Source: Formivibrio citricus (GTDB taxonomy: Bacteria; Pseudomonadota; Gammaproteobacteria; Burkholderiales; Chitinibacteraceae). From it: a stretch of 64,000 bases of DNA. The translations under genes were made by a program, and so were the position numbers. The stretch is taken from positions 62,001-126,000 of the forward strand of contig NZ_FOVE01000007.1 of assembly GCF_900115065.1 (NCBI RefSeq). The letters are read 5' to 3'. How positions within the stretch are numbered: position 1 is the stretch's first letter; each line of letters starts with the position of its first letter. Shown one piece after another: positions 38,491-47,105 of the stretch. The notes below the pieces were generated by a model that worked only from the letters and a program-made list of their open reading frames with translations, did not search any database and was not told the origin of the DNA.

Positions 38491-38593
38491 CTCCCCCTTT
38501 GACAAAGGGGGGCTGGGGGGATTTCGCGGCACAGGTATGAACAGCACTGCTGAAATCCCCCTCAATCCCCCTTTTGCAAAGGGGGAAGCAAGG
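38491..38593. repeat. Inverted repeat of the CCCCCTTTG/CAAAGGGGG type
   Basis: The left arm CTCCCCCTTTGACAAAGGGG followed by GGCTGGGGGGATTTC is mirrored by GAAATCCCCCTCAATCCCCC then TTTTGCAAAGGGGG. Each arm also contains its own palindrome. Related to 35236-35258. Together with a copy of the GTTCATGGTTCGACAAGC arm at 38436-38453 it fills most of the 292-bp gap between the lipoprotein gene and nrdB. Confidence 0.75.
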
Positions 38594-38670
38594 TGCGCCC
38601 GCGCACCGTTTCTTGCTAATGCCTTTTGATCTACGGGTGAACAGAATGGTGTCCAATGTGAAATCTCGGG

Positions 38671-39231
38671 TCATTTTGGAGTAGGCACGGGAAGTAGCGT
38701 GACATTCGAAAAATCCTGCACGCTGCTGCGCAGCCGCAGATCGTTGAAATCGCGCCGCCGGGTGTCACTGCGGGTGTAACTCGGCTTGAAGTTGAGCGAG
38801 ATATGGTAATCGCCCAGGTATACGACTTGGCCGGGGGCCAGAGTGAAGCGCTCGTCCAGCGCAAAGCTCGCCCGGTTGCGGAAAGCCATCCAGCGGAAAC
38901 TATCATCAAGCCAACTGCCGTAAATTTCCGTCACCCGGTACTGCCCCGCGGGCAAGGCCACGACATGCAGGCTGCCCACGCCGTCGGGTTCGTCGCCCGG
39001 TGCGCGGATGTAGCCCAGGCTGATCTGCGATTCAAGGCAGGTTGCCCTGGCCGGCCCGCGCAGACAGATGCCCGCATCTGCATTGCGGTGGTTCAGCGAA
39101 TCAAGCGTGACCGCAGCAATCACGTAGCCGGTGCCGGGCGGCGGAGCCAGCCGGCCGTGATCGAGCGACAAGGGAGTGGCGCAGGCCGAGAGCAGCAGCG
39201 CCAGCATCAATCCGGCCAGAATGCGCATCAT
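38671..39231 (-). CDS. Putative lipoprotein, 186 aa
   Basis: From the ATG at 39231 the product starts MMRILAGLMLALLLSACATP, a clear lipoprotein signal with lipobox LSAC, so it is probably an envelope lipoprotein. The mature part is mostly beta-strand-like (VVALPAGQYRVTEIYGSW, FTLAPGQVVYLGDYHIS) with no domain I can name; a carboxypeptidase-regulatory or DUF2846-like fold is possible. The start overlaps the stop of the adenine deaminase gene by 4 bp, so the two are coupled. Confidence 0.8.
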   Translation of the reverse strand: MMRILAGLMLALLLSACATPLSLDHGRLAPPPGTGYVIAAVTLDSLNHRNADAGICLRGPARATCLESQISLGYIRAPGDEPDGVGSLHVVALPAGQYRVTEIYGSWLDDSFRWMAFRNRASFALDERFTLAPGQVVYLGDYHISLNFKPSYTRSDTRRRDFNDLRLRSSVQDFSNVTLLPVPTPK

Positions 39232-40268
39232 TGCACTCCCTGCGCCTTTTCCCATTCCAGCGCGATGCGCGTTACTTCGTTTTCCCACCGGGTCTTGTCC
39301 GCATCGCGCAGCCAGCTTGCTTCAAAACTATTCAGGACCAGTTGCACCACGTCGTCGTCGCTCAGGTTCAGCGCGGCGCGGCAGGCCAGCAGGTTGTCGT
39401 TCATGTAACCGCCGAAATAGGCCGGGTCGTCCGAGTTCACGGTGACACACAGGCCGGCGTGCAGCAGGTCGCGCAGGTTGTGTTTTTCCAGATTGTCAAC
39501 CACGCACAGCTTGAGGTTGGAGAGCGGGCACACGGTCAGCGGCACCTTGTCGCGGGCAAGGCGGTGCACCAGCTCCGGGTCTTCGACGCAGCGCACGCCA
39601 TGGTCGATGCGCTTGGCGCCGAGGATATCCAGCGCTTCGGTAATGTAGCTGGCCGGCCCCTCTTCGCCCGCATGCGCCACCACGGGCAGCTCGTAGCTGC
39701 GGCAGCGCTGGAACAGGCGCTTGAACTTGGAAGGCGGGTTGCCCTTCTCGCCCGAATCCAGCCCGACGCCATGAATGCGCTCCAGATAGGGCTTGGCCTG
39801 CTCCAGCGTCGCCAGGCAATCGGCCTCCGGCAAATGCCGCAAAAAGCACATGATGCGGCGCGAAGTCATGCCGTACTTGAGCAGGGCATCGGACAAGGCG
39901 CGGGTGATGCCGTTGAGCATGGTTTCGAACGATACGCCGCGCACGGTATGCGTTTGCGGATCAAAGAAGATTTCCGTATGCACCACGTTGTCCGCATGGG
40001 CGCGCTGGCAATAGGCCCAAGTCAGGTCGTAGAAGTCTTCTTCGGTGACCAGCACACTGGCTCCGGCGTAGTACAGATCAAGGAAGGATTGCAGGTCGGT
40101 GAACTGATAGGCCGCGCGCACCTCGTCGACGCTGGCATAAGGCAGCTTGATGCCGTTGCGCCTGGCGAGCTTGAACATCAGTTCCGGTTCCAGCGTGCCT
40201 TCGATATGCACATGCAGTTCGGCTTTGGGCAGCGCCCGGATCAAATCGTCGATGGCTTGCGGGTTCAT
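39228..40268 (-). CDS. Adenine deaminase (adenosine deaminase superfamily, type 2)
   Basis: 346-residue metal-dependent purine deaminase. The zinc-site H19-x-H21 is in ELHVHIEGTLEPEL, followed by VVAHAGEEGPASYITEALD, RIDHGVR, TVCPLSN and VTVNSDDPAYFGGY. The IEGTLEPEL and HAGEEGP variants, and overall agreement with the Pseudomonas/fungal adenine deaminase group, favour adenine over adenosine as substrate; genomes often call it adenosine deaminase. M at 40268 is chosen. It sits between nrdA and nrdB, linking purine salvage with deoxynucleotide synthesis by position only. Confidence 0.9.
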   Translation of the reverse strand: MNPQAIDDLIRALPKAELHVHIEGTLEPELMFKLARRNGIKLPYASVDEVRAAYQFTDLQSFLDLYYAGASVLVTEEDFYDLTWAYCQRAHADNVVHTEIFFDPQTHTVRGVSFETMLNGITRALSDALLKYGMTSRRIMCFLRHLPEADCLATLEQAKPYLERIHGVGLDSGEKGNPPSKFKRLFQRCRSYELPVVAHAGEEGPASYITEALDILGAKRIDHGVRCVEDPELVHRLARDKVPLTVCPLSNLKLCVVDNLEKHNLRDLLHAGLCVTVNSDDPAYFGGYMNDNLLACRAALNLSDDDVVQLVLNSFEASWLRDADKTRWENEVTRIALEWEKAQGVQ

Positions 40269-40446
40269 GGTTGATTCCTCATGGGCTAATGGGGCAAGTT
40301 TAGACCTTCCCCCGCGTTTTCCTACAAGACGATGCAATTGATCGGGACTGGCGTCAGCGCGGAGCAAGAAGGGGGCGGATTATACCGGCACTTCTCGAAA
40401 CATCCGCACCCTGTTCATGGACGAACGGTGAGCGCACGACCTCGCA

Positions 40447-40545
40447 CCCTCCCTTTTTCATGGGGAGGGCTGGGGTGGGGATAAATCCTTGCGTTCAACG
40501 GCATTCACCCTCACCCCAACCCTCTCCCTGTGAGGGAGAGGGAGC
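40447..40545. repeat. CCCTCCCC-type inverted repeat
   Basis: CCTCCCTTTTTCATGGGGAG with GGCTGGGGTGGGG on the left is complementary to CCCTCACCCCAACCCTCTCC on the right, and each arm has its own small hairpin (CCTCTCCCTGTGAGGGAGAGG). Typical dispersed intergenic palindrome; it lies in the 503-bp gap between the deaminase gene and nrdA. No gene is seen in that gap. Confidence 0.7.
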
Positions 40546-40560
40546 AACTGGCTTCACTGC

Positions 40561-40791
40561 CCCCGCCTGCTGCGCTTGCCTATTGGCACAAGCTTCGCAG
40601 TACGCCTTCCGGCGTTCGCCCTGCGTTGCGGGGCTCCGGGTTGTAGCTTCGCTGCTACCCCGCCTGCTGCGCTTGCCTATTGGCAAGCTTCGCAGTACGC
40701 CTTCCGGCGTTCGCCCCGCGCTGCGTGGCTCCGGGTTGTAGCTTCGCTGCTACCCCGCCTGCTGCGCTTGCCTATTGGCAAGCTTCGCAGT
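40561..40791. repeat. Tandem repeat (2.4 copies, 95-97 bp) built from the nrdA 3' end
   Basis: Copies start at 40561 (97 bp), 40658 (95 bp) and 40753 (39 bp, running into nrdA). The third copy contains the last nrdA codons and stop (TGCGAAGCTTGCCAATAG on the minus strand); the two complete copies repeat this stretch plus downstream sequence that includes the hairpin GTAGCAGCGAAGCTAC and the palindrome GCGAACGCCGGAAGGCG. Copies differ by a few substitutions and one 2-base insertion (AC at ~40589). Confidence 0.88.
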
Positions 40792-43561
40792 CGGGGTTGT
40801 CAATCGCGCAGAATTTTGCGTCCGGTGCGGCATTCACAGCCACCGCATTCAACTCGCCGCCCTGCCCGGTCGATTTTTCTGCCGATGTCGCCGCCAGCGT
40901 GCGCAGGTAGTAGGTCGTCTTCAGGCCACGCACCCAGGCAAACTTGTACAGCTCGTCGAGTTTCTTGCCCGAAGCACCAGCCATGTAGATGTTGAGGCTC
41001 TGCGCCTGGTCAATCCACTTCTGGCGGCGGGAAGCCGCCTCGACCAGCCATTTCGGGTCCATCTCGAACGAGGTCGCGTAGATTTCACGCAGGTCTTGCG
41101 GAATGCGCTCGATGCGCGATACCGAACCGTCAAAGTATTTGAGGTCGGAGATCATCACGTCGTCCCACAGTCCGCGCGCCTTGAGATCGTTCACCAGATG
41201 CTCGTTGATCACGGTGAATTCGCCCGAGAGGTTCGATTTCACATACAGGTTCTGGTAGGTCGGCTCGATCGAGGCCGCTACGCCGACGATATTGGAGATC
41301 GTCGCAGTCGGGGCAATCGCCACGCAGTTGGAGTTGCGCATGCCGTGTTGCTTGATGCGGGCGCGCAGCGCAGCCCAGTCCAGACGTTCGCTGTCGTCGT
41401 ATTCCAGATACCCGCCGCGCTCTGCTGCCAGCAACTTGAGCGAATCCTTGGGCAGGATGCCGCGATCCCACAGGCTGCCCTTGAACGAGGAATACGCGCC
41501 CCGCTCCGCCGCCAGTTCGGTCGAAGCCAGGTAAGCGTGGTAGCAGACGAGTTCCATCGATTCATCTGCAAACTCGACAGCCGCTTGTGAGGCGTACGGG
41601 GTGCGCAGCAGGTAAAGCGCTTCCTGGAAGCCCATGATGCCCAGCCCGACCGGGCGATGCTTCAAGTTGGCGTTGCGCGCCTTGCGTACCGGGTAGAAAT
41701 TGATGTCGATCACGTTGTCGAGCATGCGCATCGCGGTCTTGACGGTGCGCGCCAGCTTGTCGGCATCCAGCTTGCCGTCGCGGATATGGTTGACGAGATT
41801 GACCGAACCCAGGTTGCAGACAGCGATTTCCTGATCGTTGGTATTGAGCGTAATTTCCGTGCACAGGTTGGAGCTGTGCACCACGCCCATATGCTGCTGC
41901 GGGCTGCGGATGTTGCACGGGTCCTTGAAGGTGATCCACGGATGCCCGGTTTCGAACAGCATGGTCAGAATCTTGCGCCACAGGTTCAAGGCGGGCATGG
42001 TCTTGGCGACGCGCATTTCGCCGCGCGCGGCTTTTTCTTCGTAGCGCGTATAGGCTTCCTCGAACGCCTTGCCGACCTTGTCGTGCAGATCGGGGACTTC
42101 GGCCGGGCTGAACAGCGTCCAGTTACCGCCTTCCATCACGCGCTTCATGAACAAATCCGGAATCCAGTTGGCGGTGTTCATGTCGTGCGTGCGGCGGCGG
42201 TCGTCGCCGGTGTTCTTTCTGAGTTCGAGGAATTCCTCGATGTCGGCATGCCAGGTTTCGAGATAGGCGCAAACCGCGCCCTTGCGCTTGCCGCCCTGGT
42301 TCACGGCGACGGCGGTATCGTTGACCACCTTGAGGAACGGCACCACACCCTGCGATTTGCCGTTGGTACCCTTGATATGGCTGCCTAGCGCCCGCACAGG
42401 GGTCCAGTCGTTGCCCAGCCCGCCGGCATATTTGGACAGCAGCGCGTTTTCCTTGATCGCTTCGAAAATGCCGTCGAGATCGTCCTGCACCGTGGTCAGG
42501 TAGCAGCTTGAAAGCTGGCTGTGGCGTGTGCCGGAATTGAACAGCGTCGGTGTCGACGACATGAAATCGAAGGTCGAGAGCACGTTGTAGAACTCGATGG
42601 CGCGTGCTTCGCGGTCGATCTCGTTCAAGGCCAGCCCCATTGCTACGCGCATGAAAAACACCTGCGGCAATTCGATCCGGGTGCCGTCCACATGCAGGAA
42701 ATAGCGGTCGTAGAGGGTTTGCAGCCCCAAGTAGCCAAACTGGTAATCGCGGCCATGATCCAGCGCTGCACCGAGCTTGGCCAGATCAAACAGCGCCAGT
42801 TTTTCATCCAGCAATTCGGCCTCGATGCCCTTCTTGATCAAGCGGGGGAACACTTCGGCATAGCGGGTGGCCATGTCCTCGTGGCTGGCTTCCTCGCCGA
42901 TCACTTCGCGGCGCAGGGTATCGAGCAGCAGGCGGGCAGTCACTTGACTGTACGCCGGGTCTTTTTCGATCAGCGCGCGCGCCGAGAGGATCACCGATTT
43001 GCGCACTTCCTCGACCGGTACGCCGTCGTAGAGGTTCTTGAGGGTTTCGTCGAGCAGTATCTTTTGGTCGACCACGCTATCAAACCCCAGGCTCGACGAA
43101 GCGATCAGTGCCTTGAGCCGCCCCAGATCGAGCGGGCGCACGCTGCCGTCCTCGTAGCGCACATTGAGCGCATGGTGCACTTCCGGCTCATGGCGTGCGG
43201 CGCGCTGGCGGGCGTGTTCTTCACGGTACAACACGTAGGCACGGGCGACGTCATGCTCGCCGGAGCGCATCAGCGCCAGCTCGACCTGATCCTGGATGTC
43301 CTCGATATGGATCGCACCGCCTTCCGGCTTGCGGCGCATTAGCGCCTGCACCACCGACTGGGTCAGAGCTGCAATCAGTTCGCGCACGGAGGCCGAAGCA
43401 CCCGCCTCGCCCCCCTGCACAGCGATGAAAGCCTTACTGAGCGCCAGCGAAATCTTGCCCGGCTCGAAGGCCACCACATCGCCACTGCGGCGAATCACCT
43501 TGTACGCTTCAAAGCTTGTCTGTTGCATCATTTCCGATACCTCGTCCCGCGTTGCAAGCAT
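40772..43561 (-). CDS. nrdA: Ribonucleotide reductase class I, alpha subunit
   Basis: Reduces ribonucleoside diphosphates to deoxy forms. 929 residues from the ATG at 43561; a further in-frame start lies inside the NrdR boxes and is rejected. An N-terminal ATP-cone (VIRRSGDVVAFEPGKISLAL) provides dATP control; the barrel contains MSSTPTLFNSGTRHSQLSSC, NLCTEITLNT and CNLGSVNL; the C-terminal redox pair is CEACQ. The 3' end is part of a tandem repeat. Downstream in the same direction are the adenine deaminase, a lipoprotein and nrdB. Regulation by NrdR is expected from the paired boxes upstream. Confidence 0.96.
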   Translation of the reverse strand: MLATRDEVSEMMQQTSFEAYKVIRRSGDVVAFEPGKISLALSKAFIAVQGGEAGASASVRELIAALTQSVVQALMRRKPEGGAIHIEDIQDQVELALMRSGEHDVARAYVLYREEHARQRAARHEPEVHHALNVRYEDGSVRPLDLGRLKALIASSSLGFDSVVDQKILLDETLKNLYDGVPVEEVRKSVILSARALIEKDPAYSQVTARLLLDTLRREVIGEEASHEDMATRYAEVFPRLIKKGIEAELLDEKLALFDLAKLGAALDHGRDYQFGYLGLQTLYDRYFLHVDGTRIELPQVFFMRVAMGLALNEIDREARAIEFYNVLSTFDFMSSTPTLFNSGTRHSQLSSCYLTTVQDDLDGIFEAIKENALLSKYAGGLGNDWTPVRALGSHIKGTNGKSQGVVPFLKVVNDTAVAVNQGGKRKGAVCAYLETWHADIEEFLELRKNTGDDRRRTHDMNTANWIPDLFMKRVMEGGNWTLFSPAEVPDLHDKVGKAFEEAYTRYEEKAARGEMRVAKTMPALNLWRKILTMLFETGHPWITFKDPCNIRSPQQHMGVVHSSNLCTEITLNTNDQEIAVCNLGSVNLVNHIRDGKLDADKLARTVKTAMRMLDNVIDINFYPVRKARNANLKHRPVGLGIMGFQEALYLLRTPYASQAAVEFADESMELVCYHAYLASTELAAERGAYSSFKGSLWDRGILPKDSLKLLAAERGGYLEYDDSERLDWAALRARIKQHGMRNSNCVAIAPTATISNIVGVAASIEPTYQNLYVKSNLSGEFTVINEHLVNDLKARGLWDDVMISDLKYFDGSVSRIERIPQDLREIYATSFEMDPKWLVEAASRRQKWIDQAQSLNIYMAGASGKKLDELYKFAWVRGLKTTYYLRTLAATSAEKSTGQGGELNAVAVNAAPDAKFCAIDNPDCEACQ

Positions 43562-43601
43562 GCTCGTTCTCTCTTTATATGGACTAGACTTGTTGCAGCA
43601 A

Positions 43602-43617
43602 ACACAACATATGGTGT
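43602..43617. promoter_or_regulatory. NrdR box 1 upstream of nrdA
   Basis: ACACAACATATGGTGT matches the NrdR consensus (acaCwAtATaTwGtgt) at nearly all positions. It lies 41 bp before the nrdA ATG, and a second box is 32 bp away, centre to centre, which places both on one DNA face as usual for NrdR. Confidence 0.85.
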
Positions 43618-43633
43618 TCACCTTGCCACTCAC

Positions 43634-43649
43634 ACACAAATGCTAGTGA
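43634..43649. promoter_or_regulatory. NrdR box 2 upstream of nrdA
   Basis: ACACAAATGCTAGTGA is a weaker match (11 of 16 positions), supported mainly by its 32-bp spacing from box 1. Confidence 0.7.
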
Positions 43650-43746
43650 GTTTTTTCGTCAAACGCAACGAAAATTATTTCCATTTGCAAAAACAAGACA
43701 AGGCAGAAGAGAGCTTCCACAAAGCAGTGTGCAGAGCTGGAAAAAC

Positions 43747-43774
43747 AAAAAAAGCCGGGCTCGCAAGCCCGGCT
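43747..43774 (-). terminator. Rho-independent terminator of phaB
   Basis: On the minus strand AGCCGGGCT-TGCG-AGCCCGGCT is followed by seven T, 20 bp after the phaB stop. Confidence 0.9.
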
Positions 43775-43793
43775 TCGGCAGATCCGTGTCGGA

Positions 43794-44528
43794 TCAGAAC
43801 ATGTGCAAGCCACCGTTGATGGCAATGTTGGAACCGGTGATGAACGAACCGGAATTGCTGGCCAGATAGGCCACCAGCTCGGCAATTTCCTCCGGGGTGC
43901 CAAGACGGCCAACCGGGATGGTCGAGATGATCTGGTTGCGGACTTCTTCCTTGATCGCCATGACCATTTCCGTGCCGATGTAGCCCGGGCTGATGGTGTT
44001 GACGGTCACGCCCTTCTTGGCCACTTCCTGCGCCAGGGCCTTGGTGAAGCCGTGCATGCCGGCCTTGGCTGCGGAGTAGTTGGTCTGACCGAACTGCCCC
44101 TTCTGGCCATTGACGGAGGACATATTGATAACCCGTCCCCAGCCGCGTTCCGTCATGCCTTCGCAGAACTGCTTGGTGATGTTGTACACCGAATCCAGGT
44201 TGGTACCGAGAACCAGATCCCAATCCACTTTCGACAGTTTCTTGAAGACTGCATCACGGGTGATGCCGGCGTTGTTGACCAGGATATCCACCGGGCCGAC
44301 TTCGGCAGTGATTTTCGCCGCCATTTCGGCGCACTGATCGAAATTGGTCACATCGCAGATGTAAACCTTGAAGTCGTATCCTTGCGCCTTCATGTCCGCG
44401 ACCCACGAATCGGCCCGCTCTGCGTTGATATCGCAGGTGACAACGGTGTGACCGGCATCGGCCAGCTTCTTGCAGATTGCAGTTCCGATACCACCAATCC
44501 CGCCAGTAACAAGAGCAACGCGCTTCAT
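43794..44528 (-). CDS. phaB: Acetoacetyl-CoA reductase (PHB synthesis)
   Basis: NADPH-dependent reduction of acetoacetyl-CoA to (R)-3-hydroxybutyryl-CoA. 244 residues of the short-chain dehydrogenase fold: TGGIGGIGTAI at 8-18 (nucleotide binding), NNAGITRD (~85-92), and the catalytic S138, Y151 and K155 in NMSSVNGQKGQFGQTNYSAAK. The wording around GQFGQTNYSAAKAGMHGFTK is characteristic of PhaB rather than FabG. The ATG at 44528 has AAAGGAAA upstream; earlier in-frame codons are not supported. phaA and phaC are not in the window, so the gene stands alone with its own terminator. Confidence 0.95.
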   Translation of the reverse strand: MKRVALVTGGIGGIGTAICKKLADAGHTVVTCDINAERADSWVADMKAQGYDFKVYICDVTNFDQCAEMAAKITAEVGPVDILVNNAGITRDAVFKKLSKVDWDLVLGTNLDSVYNITKQFCEGMTERGWGRVINMSSVNGQKGQFGQTNYSAAKAGMHGFTKALAQEVAKKGVTVNTISPGYIGTEMVMAIKEEVRNQIISTIPVGRLGTPEEIAELVAYLASNSGSFITGSNIAINGGLHMF

Positions 44529-44701
44529 ACAAATTTCCTTTGGGTTTTTATTGAACAACAGCTTCATCTTATAACCTGACTGGCGATTATTCAAAACCTG
44601 ACTTCACAACCCGGCGATTTTTTCTGTTTTTTGCAACGACCGGAAATGAAAATAGCCTGCATCGTCTGCAGGCCATCGGGCATTTCAGGCTCAGGGCGGG
44701 A

Positions 44702-46075
44702 TTACTCTTCCAGCCGGGAGGTTGCCTCTTCCAGCTCGGAAGCTTCTTCGAGCGCCTCCACGCGCGCCAGTTCGGAATCGATGACCGAATGATGCTTGGT
44801 ATCCCGCATGAAGGCATAAACCAGCAGCGAACAGGACAGGATGGCCGTGGCATACCAGTAAAAGCCCGATTCATGGCCGATGCTCTTGAACCACAAGGCA
44901 ACATACTCGGAGGTACCGCCGAACACGGAAACCGCCACCGCATAGGGCAACCCGACCCCCGTTGCACGGATATTGGCGGGGAACAGCTCAGCCTTGACCA
45001 CGGCATTGATCGACGTGTAACCCGACACGATGATCCAGGCACAGGCGATCAGGAAGAACGCGGCCCACGGCCCTTTCACGGTCTGAAGGCTGGACAGCAA
45101 GGGCACCGTGCACAACGTGCCCATCACGCCAAACCACAGCAACAGGGGGCGACGACCAATGCGGTCGGACAAATGCCCGTAAATCGGCTGCAAAATCATG
45201 GCAAAAATCAGCGAGCCTGCAGAAACGGCTGTCGTTTGCGCATCGGTCAGGCCGGCAGAGAGCTTGAGGAACTTCTGCATGTAGGTGGTGTAGACGTAGA
45301 AGGCCAGCGTACCGCCCATGGTCAAGCCGATCACGATCATCACTTCGCGCGGATGCTGCATCAGCGTCTTCAAGGTACTGGCGTTCGGATAGTGGGCCTT
45401 GGCCTTGGTAAAGGATTCGGTTTCATGCAGGTTGCGGCGCATGACCAATGCAAACACCGCCAACATGCCGCCGATGAAGAACGGGATGCGCCAGCCCCAA
45501 GCACGCAGCTCTTCCGGGGTCAGGATGAAATTCTGCAGGATCAGGAGCACGAGCAGCGCAGTCAGTTGCCCGCCGATCAGCGTCACATACTGGAAGCTGG
45601 AGTAAAACCCGCGGCGTTCGCTGGTTGCCATTTCGGCCAGATAGGTTGCACTGGAGCCATATTCACCGCCCAGACTCAAGCCCTGCAACAGGCGCGCCGT
45701 CAACAAGAGCGCTGCTGCGGCATTGCCAATCGTCTGATAGGTGGGGGAAAAGGCGATGATGAACGAGCCCAGGCACATCAGCAGCACCGAGATCATCAAG
45801 GCATTGCGCCGCCCGTAGCGGTCGCCGATATGGCCGAAAAGCCAGCCTCCGATCGGGCGGATGAAGAAGCCCAGAGCAAAAATGCCGGCTGTAGCCATCA
45901 TCTGGGCCGTGGGATCCTGCTTGGGAAAGAAGGAACTCGCAAAGTACAGCGAAAAAGCGGCGTAACTGTAAAAGTCATACCATTCGATCAGGTTGCCGAC
46001 CGATCCAACCAGAATCGCCTTCAGGCGTCTGACCATGTCAGCGCGATCATTCACGCAAACAGCCTGTTGTTCCAT
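44702..46075 (-). CDS. MFS transporter, metabolite:H+ symporter family (KgtP/ProP-like)
   Basis: 457 residues, 12 membrane segments. It has the MHS-family opening (VGNLIEWYDFYSYAAFSLYF), the loop GHIGDRYGRRNALMISVLLM after segment 2, RLLQGLSLGGEYGSSATYLAE, and an acidic heptad-like tail (ARVEALEEASELEE). These features are shared by alpha-ketoglutarate (KgtP), citrate and proline/betaine carriers; the tail recalls ProP but is short. Substrate is not decided. Monocistronic. Confidence 0.92.
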   Translation of the reverse strand: MEQQAVCVNDRADMVRRLKAILVGSVGNLIEWYDFYSYAAFSLYFASSFFPKQDPTAQMMATAGIFALGFFIRPIGGWLFGHIGDRYGRRNALMISVLLMCLGSFIIAFSPTYQTIGNAAAALLLTARLLQGLSLGGEYGSSATYLAEMATSERRGFYSSFQYVTLIGGQLTALLVLLILQNFILTPEELRAWGWRIPFFIGGMLAVFALVMRRNLHETESFTKAKAHYPNASTLKTLMQHPREVMIVIGLTMGGTLAFYVYTTYMQKFLKLSAGLTDAQTTAVSAGSLIFAMILQPIYGHLSDRIGRRPLLLWFGVMGTLCTVPLLSSLQTVKGPWAAFFLIACAWIIVSGYTSINAVVKAELFPANIRATGVGLPYAVAVSVFGGTSEYVALWFKSIGHESGFYWYATAILSCSLLVYAFMRDTKHHSVIDSELARVEALEEASELEEATSRLEE

Positions 46076-46252
46076 TGCCTTTCCCTTTGTAATATTTTTT
46101 ATGTATCAAAATGGTAGATGCTACATATAAGCCTCCCTGATTGGTATAAATTTTCATGCAGCGCAGCAATATTACCGCCACAAAGAAAGCTCTTTGCAAG
46201 CAAACAAACTCTGAGAATAGCGCCTTCCGGCAAGTCGGCAACACCTTGTCAT

Positions 46253-46347
46253 AACCTGTTCACGATGTGTCGTGAGAAGCCGTCAGCGAGGTGAAGAGCA
46301 GCGCATGAGCCCCGATCACGGCTTCGCAGAAAGAGCGTGAACAGATT
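46253..46347. repeat. AACCTGTTCA-ended 95-bp repeat
   Basis: The ends AACCTGTTCAC and GTGAACAGATT are inverted copies. The interior (GGTGAAGAGCAGCGCATGAG then CCCCGATCACG) is homologous, on the opposite strand, to the composite repeat at 33097-33401, of which this is the uninterrupted version. The rest of the 346-bp gap (46076-46421) is AT-rich and probably holds the divergent promoters. Confidence 0.78.
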
Positions 46348-46421
46348 CACAGGAAATGCAGCCATCGCAAGCAAGACGGGATAGACTAGCAAGTAATACC
46401 GACCAGCCCAGGAGCCATGCC

Positions 46422-47105
46422 ATGACCCTCACCAACGAAGAGCTCGACCAACTCGATGCCTATTTGATGTCGGATGCTACGCCCAAAGAAACCATGGACC
46501 TGGAAATGCTCGACGGTTTTCTGGTCGCGCTGGCAATCGGGCCGGAGGGGGTTCCCGAAGAGGAGTGGCTCGATGAAGTGTTTGGCGGAACTACGCCACC
46601 GGACCTCGATCCGGCCATCCGCGACCTGATCCTGGGCCATGCCGCTCATGTCGCCACTTCGTTTGCCCCGGCAGCACGCCAGAAACAGCCCGAGGACGAA
46701 CCGCTGTACCTGCCATTGGTGTTGCAGGAAGATACCGGCGACGATTCATGGATGGACACCCTGGGGCAATACTGGGCCAGCGGTTTTCGCGCCGGATACC
46801 TGTTGCGCGAGGAGGAGTGGAGCGATGCCATGGCCGATAACGACGAACTCACGGACGCCATCTGCAACATCATGACGCTGGAGTTGGGCCATCACCCCGA
46901 GCATCCCGAGAAAACCCTGAACCGGCGTACGCGCGAAGACCGGGTGGACGAACTCCCCTGGATCATTGAGGGTGTACTTTATAGCTGGCTGGAACGCAAA
47001 TACGGCAAAGTCGAAACCGTGGTGCGCGAGGGCGAAAAGGTCGGGCGCAACGATCCTTGCGCCTGCGGCAGCGGCAAGAAATCCAAGAAGTGCTGTGGCG
47101 CCTGA
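46422..47105 (+). CDS. UPF0149 (YecA) family protein with C-terminal SEC-C motif
   Basis: 227 residues. The N-terminal UPF0149 domain (LTNEELDQLDAYLMSDATPK, LEMLDGFLVALAIGPE, GFRAGYLLREEEW) is followed by a zinc-binding SEC-C tail, GRNDPCACGSGKKSKKCCG, as in SecA. SEC-C proteins often bind ribosomes or translation factors. M at 46422 is chosen over upstream in-frame codons. Paralogue of 17861-18487, which lacks the SEC-C. The next gene starts 11 bp inside its end. Confidence 0.92.
   Translation: MTLTNEELDQLDAYLMSDATPKETMDLEMLDGFLVALAIGPEGVPEEEWLDEVFGGTTPPDLDPAIRDLILGHAAHVATSFAPAARQKQPEDEPLYLPLVLQEDTGDDSWMDTLGQYWASGFRAGYLLREEEWSDAMADNDELTDAICNIMTLELGHHPEHPEKTLNRRTREDRVDELPWIIEGVLYSWLERKYGKVETVVREGEKVGRNDPCACGSGKKSKKCCGA

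Noticed and set aside
40561-40791. Possible CRISPR array
   Set aside because: The units are nearly identical end to end, with no unique spacers and no cas genes nearby.
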